64,000 nucleotides of DNA from Dehalococcoidia bacterium (GTDB lineage Bacteria > Chloroflexota > Dehalococcoidia > Tepidiformales > Tepidiformaceae): positions 1 to 64,000 of the forward strand of contig PQAO01000032.1 in NCBI GenBank assembly GCA_003104995.1, in the 5' to 3' direction. Of the stretch, positions 26,006 to 35,295 are shown in pieces; the stretch's first letter is position 1, and every line of letters begins with the position of its first letter. The notes beneath the pieces were generated by a model, which did no database searches, was not told the origin of the DNA, and saw only the letters and a list, made by a program, of their open reading frames with translations. The position numbers were made by a program, and so were the translations under genes.

Positions 26006-27733
26006 GTGGGCCTCTCCATTGGACTCGACACCGCCGTTAAGGCTCTGCGCGCCCACCAGCTCGCCGTCGATGTCGCCTCCCACAATATCGCCAACGCCCA
26101 GACTCCTGGCTTCTCCCGCCAGCGTGTCCTCCTCCGCCCCATCGGCCTCGACGGCAGCGACCATTTCTCCCGCGACAACCTCCTCGGCCGCGCCGGCTAC
26201 GGCGTCGATGCCAAAGATGTCAACCGCATCCGCGACATCTTCATGGACTTCCAGGCCCGCCAGGCCTTCTCCACCCAGGGCCAGTACAGCTCCCTCGCCC
26301 GCCCCCTCCGCAATGCCGAGGTTGTCTTCAACGACCCCTCCGACGACGGCCTCTCGTCGCTCCTCAGCAAGTTCTGGGCATCCTGGCACGACCTCACCAA
26401 CGACCCGGAGTCCCCGGCCGCCCGGACCGCCCTCGTCCATGCCACTACGACTTTTACCATGCGCCTCCAGGCCGCCCACGACCAGCTCACCCAGCAGCGC
26501 ACCGACCTCAACCAGGAAGTCACCGGCATCGGCCGCGAAATCAACATGTACGCCAGCGAAGTCGCCACCCTCAACCTCCAGATCAAACAGGTCGAACTCA
26601 ACGGCGACATGGCCAACGACCTCCGCGACCGCCGCGACCTCATCCTCGACGAACTTTCGAAGCTCGCGGATATCCACTACAGCGAGTCCGATACGGGCGA
26701 GACCACCGTCTACCTTGGCACCCACGAGCTTGTCTTTGGCACCTCCGCGCGCACCGTCCAGGCAGTCGACGATCCTCTCAACGCCGGCATGGTCAAGCTC
26801 GTCTTCGCCATGGATAACGATGCCGTTCAGGTCAGCTCCGGCAAGCTTCGCGGTGTCCTCGATGCCCGCGACACCGCCTTCCCTGACCTGATTGCGAAGT
26901 TGAACACCCTGGCCAGCGGGCTTATCAACGGTGTGAACTCGCTCCACCAGTCCGGTTACGGCGTCGACGGTGTCACCACGGGCCTCAACTTCTTCACCGG
27001 CACCGATGCCACGAACATCGCGCTGAACTCCGCCCTTGCCGGTAGCCCCGCCAGCATCGCCGCCGCCAGCGCTCCAGGCGCACCGGGCGACCCCTCGAAT
27101 GCTCTCGCCATCGCGAACCTCCAGCTCGCTCCCAACATGATCGCGGGTGCCGCGGCCGCCCAACTCGTGGTCGGCGAGAGCCTGAGCGCCGGCAACACGG
27201 TCACCGCCCTCTCCGTCGCTGGCACGCTTCAGCCCGGCGTCTACTCCATCGTCGAAAACCCGCCCCTCTCCGGTACCCTGGAACTTCAGCTCAACGGCAA
27301 CGCCATCGGTACCGCCACCCCGGTCGCTGCCGGCCCCGGGACATTCAACATCACCTTCACCAACGGCCCGGGCACCGTCGCCACCCTCACTATCAATGCC
27401 ACCGGCCCCTACACCGCCGCCGCCCAGGTCGCCGACCTCACCGCCGCCGGGAACAACCAGCTCCAGGTGGAGACATCCGCGTCCACCTTCTACGGCAACA
27501 TCGTCTCCGTCCTTGGCGCCGACGTGAACCGTGCCCTCGGCCTCGAACAGTCGTCCGGCCTCCTTGTCGACCACCTCGACGCCCTCCGCCAGTCCGTCCA
27601 CGGCGTCAGCATCGACGAAGAAGTCACAAACCTGACTGCCGCCCAGCACGCCTACAACGCCGCTGCCCGCGTCATTACCACCATCGACGACATGCTCGAT
27701 ACGCTCATCAACCGCACGGGCATCACGAGGTAA
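26006..27733 (+). CDS. flgK: hook-filament junction protein FlgK (HAP1)
   Basis: The 575-residue axial protein has the FlgK N-terminus (KALRAHQLAVDVASHNIANA then Q-T-P-G-F-S-R-Q-R) and the C-terminus S-I-D-E-E-V-T-N-L-T-A-A-Q-H-A-Y-N-A-A-A-R-V-I-T. The middle (about 330-500) is a Gly/Ala/Thr-rich beta domain, variable in the family. GGAGGAAACC precedes the GTG. Confidence 0.95.
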   Translation: MGLSIGLDTAVKALRAHQLAVDVASHNIANAQTPGFSRQRVLLRPIGLDGSDHFSRDNLLGRAGYGVDAKDVNRIRDIFMDFQARQAFSTQGQYSSLARPLRNAEVVFNDPSDDGLSSLLSKFWASWHDLTNDPESPAARTALVHATTTFTMRLQAAHDQLTQQRTDLNQEVTGIGREINMYASEVATLNLQIKQVELNGDMANDLRDRRDLILDELSKLADIHYSESDTGETTVYLGTHELVFGTSARTVQAVDDPLNAGMVKLVFAMDNDAVQVSSGKLRGVLDARDTAFPDLIAKLNTLASGLINGVNSLHQSGYGVDGVTTGLNFFTGTDATNIALNSALAGSPASIAAASAPGAPGDPSNALAIANLQLAPNMIAGAAAAQLVVGESLSAGNTVTALSVAGTLQPGVYSIVENPPLSGTLELQLNGNAIGTATPVAAGPGTFNITFTNGPGTVATLTINATGPYTAAAQVADLTAAGNNQLQVETSASTFYGNIVSVLGADVNRALGLEQSSGLLVDHLDALRQSVHGVSIDEEVTNLTAAQHAYNAAARVITTIDDMLDTLINRTGITR

Positions 27734-27735
27734 CC

Positions 27736-28623
27736 ATGAGGCTCAGCGAACAGTCCCGCGTCCACAATCATGTGTCGTACATGTCCGCTGCCACCGAGCG
27801 TGCCGACCGCGTCCAGCGCCAGCTCTCCACCAATCGCCGCATCGACCGCGCCAGCGATGACCCCTCCGGCGCAGCGCTCGCCATGCAACACCGCAAGAAC
27901 ATCGCCTTCGAAGCGCAAATGCGCCGCAACCTCGAAAACGGCACAGCCTTCCTCAACGTCACTGAGGCATCGCTCAACAGCGCCACCGAAATCCTCCAGC
28001 GCGCCCGCGAACTCACCGTCCAGGGTGCCAGCGATACCCTCGGCCCCAGCGAGAAGAACAACATCGGCGTCGAGATAAACCAGCTCATCCAGCAGCTCGC
28101 CCAGGTTGCCAACACCAACTTCGGCGGCGTCTACATCTTCAGCGGCCACCAGACCCAGACTCCTGCCTTCAACGTGGCCGGCAACCCGCCCGCGGCCATC
28201 ACCTGGCAGGGCGACAACGGCCTGCGCACCCGCCGCATCTCCGCCCAGGACTCCGTCCCAGTGAATGTCATCGGCGACCAGGCCTTCGGCCAGATCTTCG
28301 ATGACCTCATCGCCCTGCGCGACAACCTCCAGGGCAACGCTCCCGGCGCCACCATCGGCAACTCCATCGCCGATATCGACCGCGCCCTCGACCGGGTCCT
28401 GAACACCCGCGCCGATGTCGGGGCCCGCCTCAACCGCTTCGAGGCCACCACTTTCCGCTCCCAGGAGACCGACACCAACCTCCAGGAGCTCCGCGCCGAG
28501 ATCGAGGATATCGATATCGCGGCCACCATCATCCAGTTCACCGCCGCCCAGAACGCCCTCGAGGCCGCTCTCGGCGCCATTGGCCGCACCAGCAACATGT
28601 CCCTGCTTAACTTCCTGCGATAA
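27736..28623 (+). CDS. flgL: hook-filament junction protein FlgL (HAP3)
   Basis: The 295-residue flagellin-family protein has a coiled N-terminal D0/D1 (R-R-I-D-R-A-S-D-D-P-S-G-A-A-L-A then Q-R-A-R-E-L-T-V-Q-G-A) and a C-terminal I-A-A-T-I-I-Q-F-T-A-A-Q-N-A-L-E-A-A-L. It caps the hook side of the filament. It is the last flagellar gene here; its 3' end overlaps the converging acyltransferase gene by 17 bases. No flagellin or fliD follows. Confidence 0.93.
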   Translation: MRLSEQSRVHNHVSYMSAATERADRVQRQLSTNRRIDRASDDPSGAALAMQHRKNIAFEAQMRRNLENGTAFLNVTEASLNSATEILQRARELTVQGASDTLGPSEKNNIGVEINQLIQQLAQVANTNFGGVYIFSGHQTQTPAFNVAGNPPAAITWQGDNGLRTRRISAQDSVPVNVIGDQAFGQIFDDLIALRDNLQGNAPGATIGNSIADIDRALDRVLNTRADVGARLNRFEATTFRSQETDTNLQELRAEIEDIDIAATIIQFTAAQNALEAALGAIGRTSNMSLLNFLR

Positions 28624-30094
28624 CCGTCCCGGGCGTGCGTCCCGGCACGCGCACCCCTTCGGCCGCCGGGCTCTCCGCGGTCGCTCGGGTCAGCTCCCCA
28701 AAGGCTGCCTCCAGCCGCGCGCTGAACTCTTCCACCAGCTCCCGGCCGGCCCACGACGAAGTCACGCCAACCTGCAACGACGACTGGTAGCGGATGACCG
28801 CCACGCTGACTGCCTGTCCACCGAACAGCGGCACGAGGGGGTAGATCTCCTGCAGCTCGGTGCCCCCGAGTGTGTACGCCCGCGAGGGCCCGGGCACATT
28901 GGTGACCAGCACCCCATACGAGTGCAGCGTCGCCGCCAGCCAGTGCAACAACCGCTGGCTCCAGAGCCCCGTCCACCCGGTTAGCTCGCACAGTACCTCG
29001 TAGCCCTCGGCGTCGCCGCGCTGCTTCTGCAACTCCGTGTGGCGCCGAATACGTCCCACCCGCCGGCCCGGCGCCCGCTCCCGTATCTCCAGCGGCGTCA
29101 GCAGCAGCCCCAGCCGGTTGCCCGCGTCGTACCGTTGCGCCCGGGTCCGGAAAGACACCGGCACCGCCGCTCGCACCTTGCGGAAAGGCAGGTGACCGTC
29201 CTTTCCTCCCATCGCCCCGATGGCCTCCGCCACGGCGGCGAGCACGATGTCGTTCGGCGTCCCGTTGAGCCGCTTCCGCGCGTACCGCAGCGGTTCCTCT
29301 TCCACGCTGAACCACGCCAGCTGGCGGCCGCCCTCGTCCTCGCTCCGCAGGGCGGTTCGCGGTCCCGGCGTCAGCAGCCGGGCGCATGTGCGAACCAGCG
29401 CCTTACTTCGCCGCCCCGGCCGGCGCATCCGCCGCGCGCTCGTCAGGACGGCGAACCCTTTCAGGGCCACCACCGTGGGCATTTCCACCCACCGGACCAC
29501 CTCGGCCGCCAGTATCCCCCGCGCTGACGTGGCCACCCCGAGGTGCCCGCGCCTGTCCGGTGTTCGGCTACCTCGCCCGTCCAGCAACTGTGCCAGCAGG
29601 TCCACCCCCGCGATCCCGTCGACCAGTGCATGGTGTGCGAGGAAGACCAGCGCGAACGCCTCCCCGCCGTCCAGGCCCGGCACGATCAGCACCCGCCACA
29701 GTGGCCGCCCGCGGTCCAGGGGAGTCGACAGCGCCACCTCGGCGATCCGCCGGACTTCTTCCCGGGTCGCTGCCGGCGCGGTCACCTCGAACTGCGATGC
29801 CAGGTCGTTCCCGTCCGCCCTCACCCAGGCCGGCCACCCGGTCACCGGTGCCTTCGCCAACCGCTTTCCCAGCGCAGGCGCCACCCGGGCTCGCTCGGCC
29901 ATCATCGCCACCAGCCGCTCCGTATCCAGTCCGCCGTCCGCGCATCGCCAGCTTCCCGTGACGAAGAACGCCAGGGCCCCCAGGTGCATCGGGCGCCCGG
30001 GCTTCTCGAACGAAAGGAACGCCGTGTCCTGTCCTGAAAGGCGTTCGTGGCCGGGTCGCCGCTGTGTATGCGCGTTGATCATCCGTTCCAACAT
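28607..30094 (-). CDS. wax ester synthase/diacylglycerol acyltransferase (WS/DGAT)
   Basis: The 495-residue acyltransferase family member has the catalytic HHALVDG (HHxxxDG) at about residues 154-160 and a C-terminal WES domain with N-V-P-G-P-S-R. It esterifies a fatty acyl-CoA to an alcohol or to diacylglycerol, making storage lipid. The start at ATG 30094 has GGAAGG eight bases upstream; the frame extends nine codons further without such a site. Convergent with flgL, divergent from the MFS gene. Confidence 0.9.
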   Translation of the reverse strand: MLERMINAHTQRRPGHERLSGQDTAFLSFEKPGRPMHLGALAFFVTGSWRCADGGLDTERLVAMMAERARVAPALGKRLAKAPVTGWPAWVRADGNDLASQFEVTAPAATREEVRRIAEVALSTPLDRGRPLWRVLIVPGLDGGEAFALVFLAHHALVDGIAGVDLLAQLLDGRGSRTPDRRGHLGVATSARGILAAEVVRWVEMPTVVALKGFAVLTSARRMRRPGRRSKALVRTCARLLTPGPRTALRSEDEGGRQLAWFSVEEEPLRYARKRLNGTPNDIVLAAVAEAIGAMGGKDGHLPFRKVRAAVPVSFRTRAQRYDAGNRLGLLLTPLEIRERAPGRRVGRIRRHTELQKQRGDAEGYEVLCELTGWTGLWSQRLLHWLAATLHSYGVLVTNVPGPSRAYTLGGTELQEIYPLVPLFGGQAVSVAVIRYQSSLQVGVTSSWAGRELVEEFSARLEAAFGELTRATAESPAAEGVRVPGRTPGTVIAGS

Positions 30095-30191
30095 ACGGCA
30101 CCTTCCCGCAAGACCCGTCATCCCCTGGTGAATGCGCGCTTACACTCCGTAGCGCCTCTCCCGCAATTGGCTCTTCCGCCCTCTCCCCACG

Positions 30192-30203
30192 TACATTGCG
30201 CCC
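30192..30203 (+). promoter_or_regulatory. candidate leaderless promoter -10 of the MFS gene
   Basis: TACATT ends six bases before the GTG start codon, and TTGGCT lies 19 bp upstream of it (30167-30172). There is no Shine-Dalgarno sequence, so transcription would start at or next to the initiation codon. Confidence 0.4.
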
Positions 30204-31439
30204 GTGGCATCCCCCGAAGGCGCTCCGGTCTTCCGTATCCGTTCGCTGTTTGCCTCCGTCTACCTCCCGACCTTCCTCTTCGCGGTCGGCCAGGGCGCGG
30301 TCATCCCCATCCTGCCGCTCTACGCGCTCGAACTCGGCGCCTCGGTCGCCTTCGCGGGCGTCCTCGTCGCTCTCCGCGGCATCGGCACCATGGTCTTCGA
30401 CATCCCGGCCGGCATGCTCGTTACCCGCCTGGGCGAACGGGGCGCGATGCTGGTCGGGACCATCGCCCTCGCTGTCGTGGCCGTGGGAGCCGGTTTCACT
30501 TCGTCTCCGTACATCCTCGCGCCCCTCATCTTCATCATGGGTTGCTCCTGGGCCATCTGGATGCTCGCCCGCCTCTCCTATGCAACCGACGCTTCGCCCA
30601 TCGAGCAGCGGGGCCGCGTGCTTTCCCTCCTGGGGGGCTCCAACCGGGTCGGCAACTTCGTCGGCCCGTTCGTTGGCGGCTTTGGCGCCGCCTGGCTGGG
30701 CACCGAGGCCGCCTTCTACATCCAGGCCGCCCTTGCCCTCGCCGCCGCCGCCGCCATGTTTGCATTCGTCCACGAACCCGAACGCACCACCGTCGTCCAT
30801 ACCGTGGCCGCCCACAAGCGACTCGTCGGCGTCCTCAATGAGCACCGGCGCGTCTTCGCGACGGCCGGGCTGGCCACTGTCGCCATCCAGGTCCTGCGCA
30901 GCTCCCGCCAGGCCGTCATCCCCCTCTGGGGCGACAACGTCGGCCTCGACGCGGCCCAGGTCGGCGTCATCTTCGGCCTCTCCTCCGCCATCGATATGAC
31001 TGTCTTCTACCCGGTGGGTATTGCCATGGATCGCTGGGGCCGCAAGTGGACCGCCATCCCCTGCCTCCTCATCATGTCGGCCGGCATGCTCATGATCCCG
31101 CTCACCGGTGGCTTCGCCGGGTTGCTCACCGCGGGGCTGGTCACGGGCTTCGGAAACGGCCTCGGCAGCGGTATCAACATGACCCTCGGCGCTGACTTCT
31201 CACCAGCTATTGCCCGCGGCGAATTCCTCGGTGTCTGGCGCCTGATCGGCGACCTTGGCACCGCAGGCGGTCCGCTCCTCGTGAGCGGCGTCACGGTCGC
31301 GGCTTCCCTCGGCGCCGCGTCCATCGCAACCGGCGGTATCGGTCTTGCGGGCGCCGTCATCATGTTCTTCCTGGTCCCCGAACCCATGCGCCACGGCCGG
31401 GCGGCCCTCACCACCCGCCAGCCCGCCCCGCCCGGTTAG
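30204..31439 (+). CDS. MFS transporter
   Basis: The 411-residue protein has 12 hydrophobic segments and a recognisable loop-2 signature region (L-V-T-R-L-G-E-R-G-A). Its halves are separated by a cytoplasmic loop with F-V-H-E-P-E-R. It belongs to the drug/metabolite efflux type by general layout; the substrate is unknown. No ribosome site precedes the GTG; a TACATT box six bases away suggests a leaderless message. Its stop overlaps the stop of the converging GyrI-like gene by four bases. Confidence 0.88.
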   Translation: MASPEGAPVFRIRSLFASVYLPTFLFAVGQGAVIPILPLYALELGASVAFAGVLVALRGIGTMVFDIPAGMLVTRLGERGAMLVGTIALAVVAVGAGFTSSPYILAPLIFIMGCSWAIWMLARLSYATDASPIEQRGRVLSLLGGSNRVGNFVGPFVGGFGAAWLGTEAAFYIQAALALAAAAAMFAFVHEPERTTVVHTVAAHKRLVGVLNEHRRVFATAGLATVAIQVLRSSRQAVIPLWGDNVGLDAAQVGVIFGLSSAIDMTVFYPVGIAMDRWGRKWTAIPCLLIMSAGMLMIPLTGGFAGLLTAGLVTGFGNGLGSGINMTLGADFSPAIARGEFLGVWRLIGDLGTAGGPLLVSGVTVAASLGAASIATGGIGLAGAVIMFFLVPEPMRHGRAALTTRQPAPPG

Positions 31440-31984
31440 TCGCGCGCGATCGGCAACGGGCTTGCGTGGCCACCGGCCGCCGGCACCGGCTCCGTGCCAT
31501 CCGCCCGCCGCACCAGCACTCCGCAGTCGCACGGGTGCTGCTCCAGGTTGTAGTGGAACTTGTACACCTCGATCAGCCCCGACCGCGGCTCCAGCCCTTG
31601 CTCCCCCACCCACCGGTGCACCGCGTCCGCCGCCGCATCGATCTCGTCCACGTTGTCGGCGTATGCATAGGCAAAGGACCCGCCCGGGAAGAACGTGGTC
31701 CGGGCGGGCGCCGGAGGTGTGTAGTCGCTTCGAAGCGGTACACCGGTCCGGTATCGCTGTGGGGCGCCGTCTTCGTCCGCATCCGTCATCCAGCCGAGAG
31801 CCGCGATGTCGATCCGGCCCAACGCCGGCCGCGCCTGCACGCGCCACGCATTGAACTCGTCCCACAACCGCGAGAAGTCCGGCACGAGGTCTCCCCCGGG
31901 CGCCTCTCCCGCCGGAACGGCAACCTCGAAGTACGCCACCCGCATCTCCGGCAGGCGCGCCAGCCACACCCGCCGCCCGCTCAC
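31436..31984 (-). CDS. GyrI-like small-molecule-binding domain protein
   Basis: The 182-residue protein has the two repeated SHS2 halves of the GyrI/AraC-effector-binding fold: R-V-A-Y-F-E-V near the start and A-R-T-T-F-F-P-G-G-S-F-A-Y-A-Y in the second half. It includes the L-I-E-V-Y-K-F-H-Y-N strand. No DNA-binding domain is attached, so it may bind or hydrolyse a small ligand. Its C-terminus carries a C-D-C pair. The GTG start overlaps the stop of the CoA-transferase gene by four bases, making a two-gene operon. Confidence 0.7.
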   Translation of the reverse strand: MSGRRVWLARLPEMRVAYFEVAVPAGEAPGGDLVPDFSRLWDEFNAWRVQARPALGRIDIAALGWMTDADEDGAPQRYRTGVPLRSDYTPPAPARTTFFPGGSFAYAYADNVDEIDAAADAVHRWVGEQGLEPRSGLIEVYKFHYNLEQHPCDCGVLVRRADGTEPVPAAGGHASPLPIARD

Positions 31985-33180
31985 GGGATCGCTCCGAGTT
32001 CCTTCAACGCCGCGATGCGCTCCCAGTCGTATCCGCGTTCCAGCAAGATGGTCTCTGTGTCTTGCCCCAGTTCCGGAGCCCAGTTCGTTGGCTCGATCGG
32101 CGTGCCGTAGAAGTCCGCCGGCGTCGCCACCTGCTCCTTGGGCCCATCCGGCGCCTCGATCGTCACGATCGCGCCCGCCGCCCGGATGACCGGGTCCTGG
32201 ACCGCCTCAGCCGTCGTCTGCACAGGCGCGAACCACACATCGTTCGCATCGAACAGCGGCCCCCACTCCCGCAGCGGCCGCTGTCCGAGGACCCGGTCGA
32301 GGATGGCAACCAGCTCCGGCGCGTTGTCCCGCCTCCCGGGGATGTCCCCGAATCGCGGGTCGTCCGCCAGTTCGGGCGGGCTGCTCACCGCCCGCAGGAA
32401 GTCCGGCCAGTGGCGGTCGCCCTGGAGCATCAGGAGCCAGAACCACCGCCCCTCGCTGTCCTGGAACGGGTTGATCAGCGGGTTCGGCGCGTGCCGCCGG
32501 TCGAATGGAGGCATCGATGGCAGGTTCGCCCGCAGCTGCGTATTCGCGTCCCACCCCATCATGTACATCCCGATCCGCGTCAGCGAGACGGCCACCTTCT
32601 GCCCATCCCCGGTCCGCTCCCTGTGAAAGAGAGCTGCCGAGATAGCACCCGCCGCGTTAGCGCCCGTCATGTGGTCGCCCATCCCACCCCGCTGCAGCGG
32701 CGGCTCGCCCCCCGCCGGAGTCAGGCTCGCCACCACCCCCGCGCGCGCCCAGAACGCTCCCACGTCATATGCCGCGCGGTTCGCTTCCGGGCTTTCCGGC
32801 CCATAGCCAGTCACGTGGCAATAGATCAGCCGGGGGTTCGTATCCTTCAGCTTCTCGTACGTCAGGCCGTACTTCTCCAGCGCTCGCGGCCGCATGTTCG
32901 TGACGAACACGTCCGCCGCGTCGATCAGGTCGCCCGCGACATAACGCGCGTCCTCGACTTCCAGGTTTAGCGCGATGCTCCGCTTCCCCCGGTTGTCCAG
33001 CTCGAACGGCGGGTTCATCACCGCCCCGAACGCCGCGCCCAACCCCCGAAACGGGTCGCCTTCCGGCGGCTCGATCTTGATCACTTCCGCCCCCCAGTCC
33101 GCCAGCACCGCCGCGCACGATGGCCCCGCCACCCACACCCCAAGTTCGACCACTTTGATACCGGCCAGAGGTCCCGCCAT
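31981..33180 (-). CDS. CaiB/BaiF family CoA-transferase
   Basis: The 399-residue class III CoA-transferase moves CoA between organic acids through an Asp-bound intermediate. It begins with the family pattern L-A-G-I-K-V-V-E-L-G and A-D-W-G-A-E-V-I-K-I-E-P-P-E-G-D-P-F-R, and contains H-V-T-G-Y-G-P-E-S-P followed by A-A-Y-D-V-G carrying the likely catalytic Asp. Substrates are not predictable. GGAGGGGAACACG precedes the ATG. Confidence 0.9.
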   Translation of the reverse strand: MAGPLAGIKVVELGVWVAGPSCAAVLADWGAEVIKIEPPEGDPFRGLGAAFGAVMNPPFELDNRGKRSIALNLEVEDARYVAGDLIDAADVFVTNMRPRALEKYGLTYEKLKDTNPRLIYCHVTGYGPESPEANRAAYDVGAFWARAGVVASLTPAGGEPPLQRGGMGDHMTGANAAGAISAALFHRERTGDGQKVAVSLTRIGMYMMGWDANTQLRANLPSMPPFDRRHAPNPLINPFQDSEGRWFWLLMLQGDRHWPDFLRAVSSPPELADDPRFGDIPGRRDNAPELVAILDRVLGQRPLREWGPLFDANDVWFAPVQTTAEAVQDPVIRAAGAIVTIEAPDGPKEQVATPADFYGTPIEPTNWAPELGQDTETILLERGYDWERIAALKELGAIP

Positions 33181-33306
33181 CGTGTTCCCCTCCGTGTTCT
33201 GTATGCCTGCGGGATTCTACCGGCCGCCAGCCTCCCGTGCCGGTGCGGTACCTCGAAACGCCCCGCCCGCCTAGACTTTGCCGAAACCACCCACGGACTT
33301 TGCCCC

Positions 33307-33879
33307 ATGGTCCTCAGCGACCGCACCATCCGCCGCGAAATCGAGGCCGGCAACATCATCATCGACCCGCTCGGCCCGGGCGCCATTCAGCCCGCCAGCG
33401 TCGACCTGCGCCTCGGCCACCTCTTTCGCGTCTTTCGGAACTCCCAGATCCCGTTCATCGACGTAAAAAAGGACTATCCCGACCTTACCGAGCTCGTCGA
33501 AATCGACGACGATCACCCGTTCGTCCTCCACCCCGGTGAGTTTGCGCTCGCCGTCACCTACGAGCGCGTGAAGCTCCCCGACTCCATCGTTGGCCGCCTC
33601 GAAGGCAAGTCATCCCTCGGCCGTCTCGGCCTCCTGATCCACTCAACCGCCGGCTACGTCGATCCCGGCTGGGATGGCGCGCTCACCCTCGAGCTTTCGA
33701 ACGTGGCGAACCTCCCGATCATGCTTTACCACCGCATGAAGGTCTCCCAGATCTCGTTCCTCCAGCTCACCGAGCCCGCCGAGCACCCCTACGGCTCGAA
33801 AGCCGCCGGCAGCAAGTACCAGCACCAGGTCGGCCCTACCCCCAGCAAGTACTACCTCAACTTCCGCGACGAAGCCTGA
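33307..33879 (+). CDS. dcd: dCTP deaminase
   Basis: The 190-residue trimeric enzyme deaminates dCTP to dUTP for thymidylate synthesis. Family motifs are intact: Q-P-A-S-V-D-L-R-L-G, the nucleotide loop G-R-L-E-G-K-S-S-L-G-R-L-G-L, and H-S-T-A-G-Y-V-D-P-G-W-D-G with the catalytic Glu in L-T-L-E-L-S-N. The ending Y-Q-H-Q-x-G-P-T-P-S is typical. It could also be the bifunctional dCTP deaminase/dUTPase form; I cannot separate these by eye. Confidence 0.92.
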   Translation: MVLSDRTIRREIEAGNIIIDPLGPGAIQPASVDLRLGHLFRVFRNSQIPFIDVKKDYPDLTELVEIDDDHPFVLHPGEFALAVTYERVKLPDSIVGRLEGKSSLGRLGLLIHSTAGYVDPGWDGALTLELSNVANLPIMLYHRMKVSQISFLQLTEPAEHPYGSKAAGSKYQHQVGPTPSKYYLNFRDEA

Positions 33880-33891
33880 GAGGCCCGGCCC

Positions 33892-35295
33892 CTACTTCAG
33901 CAGGTAGGAGATGTCGTACTCCTGGCCCATCTCCGGGATGTAGGGTTCCAGTGCGAACCGCTCCTTGAGCGCCCGTCCCAGCGCCTTCGAACCATTCGGC
34001 TCGCCGTGATTCAGGAAGATCGTTCCTGGCGGCTTCGGAGCGGTGCCAATCCACCGCAGCATCTCGTCCCGGTCCGCGTGCGCCGATAGGCCCTCGATGC
34101 TTACCACACGGGCCCTCACCGGCAGGTCCTCGCCGTACATCCGAATCGTCTGCGCCCCGTTCAGCAAGCTCCTGCCGCGAGTCCCCGCTGCCTGGTATCC
34201 CACCAGCGCGATCAGGTTGCGCGGATCCTGCACCAGCCGGTGCAGGTGGTGTACCACCCGCCCCCCGGTCAGCATCCCGCTGGCGGCGATGATGATCCTC
34301 GGCCCGGGCATGTTGTTCAACTTCTTCGAATCCGCAATCGAGCGGTGGAAACGCACGTTCTTCGGGAACAGTGATTCCGGCGTCGTGTGCGGGATGCTGT
34401 TGTCCAGGTACTCCGACTCCAGGTACTTGTTGTAGAGCGAGGTCACATCCGTCGCCATCGGCGAATCGATGTGAATCGGGATCTCCGGCAGCTTCCCCGT
34501 CTCGATCAGTTTCCGCAGGATGAGCGTCACCAGCTGCGCCCGTGCCACCGCGAACGACGGGATGAGGATGATCCCCTTGCGCGCGATCGGCTCCGCGAAC
34601 GCCTCCCGGATCTGTTCCACGAGCGGCCGGTGTTCGTGCAGCCGGTCGCCGTAGGTCGATTCGAGCACCAGCGCGTCACAGTCCGGCAAGGGATCCGGGT
34701 CCGTGTGCAGCGGCTGGTGATACCGCCCCAGGTCCCCGCTGAACACGATCCGCGCGAACCGGCTCCCGTCCTCCACGTCGACCTGCACAAACGACGACCC
34801 GAGAATGTGGCCCGCGTTCAGGAAGCGCGCCGTCACTCCCTCGCCCAGCGCGAGCGGCTCGCGGTAGTCCACCGTCTTCAGCAGCCGGAGCGCCGCCTGC
34901 GCGTCCTTAACGGTGTAGAGCGGCAGTGCCGGCTTGTGCTTGCTGTAGCCCTTCCGGTTCGCGAACGCCGCGTCTTCCTCCTGGATCTCCGCCGCGTCGA
35001 GCAACAGGATGCGCACCACCTCCGCCGTCGCCGGCGTGCAATACACCGGTCCTTTGTAGCCCTGTTGGACCAGCCGTGGCAGGTACCCGGTGTGGTCAAT
35101 ATGCGCGTGGGTCAGCAGGATCGCGCCCGGCGCGTTCGGCCGGAACGGCGTCGGCTGCCAGTTGAGCAACCGCAGCTCCTTCAGCCCCTGGAACATCCCG
35201 CAGTCCACCAGGACGCGGGTGTTCCCTGCCGTCAGCATGGTCTTCGACCCGGTGACCGTTCCGGCGCCGCCATGGAACGCAAGGCTCAGGTTCAT
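33892..35295 (-). CDS. beta-CASP metallo-beta-lactamase RNase/exonuclease-type protein
   Basis: The 467-residue cytoplasmic nuclease has the HxHxDH zinc motif (LTHAHIDHTGYLPRLV) and S-G-D-L-G-R-Y in the lactamase part. A beta-CASP insertion follows (D-S-P-M-A-T-D and I-I-I-A-A-S-G-M-L-T-G-G-R), then the C-terminal R-V-V-S-I-E-G-L-S-A-H-A-D-R-D-E-M. It resembles CPSF73/YSH1-like bacterial RNases. The ATG overlapping the upstream hydrolase stop (ATGA) is preferred to a GTG four codons earlier. Confidence 0.9.
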   Translation of the reverse strand: MNLSLAFHGGAGTVTGSKTMLTAGNTRVLVDCGMFQGLKELRLLNWQPTPFRPNAPGAILLTHAHIDHTGYLPRLVQQGYKGPVYCTPATAEVVRILLLDAAEIQEEDAAFANRKGYSKHKPALPLYTVKDAQAALRLLKTVDYREPLALGEGVTARFLNAGHILGSSFVQVDVEDGSRFARIVFSGDLGRYHQPLHTDPDPLPDCDALVLESTYGDRLHEHRPLVEQIREAFAEPIARKGIILIPSFAVARAQLVTLILRKLIETGKLPEIPIHIDSPMATDVTSLYNKYLESEYLDNSIPHTTPESLFPKNVRFHRSIADSKKLNNMPGPRIIIAASGMLTGGRVVHHLHRLVQDPRNLIALVGYQAAGTRGRSLLNGAQTIRMYGEDLPVRARVVSIEGLSAHADRDEMLRWIGTAPKPPGTIFLNHGEPNGSKALGRALKERFALEPYIPEMGQEYDISYLLK

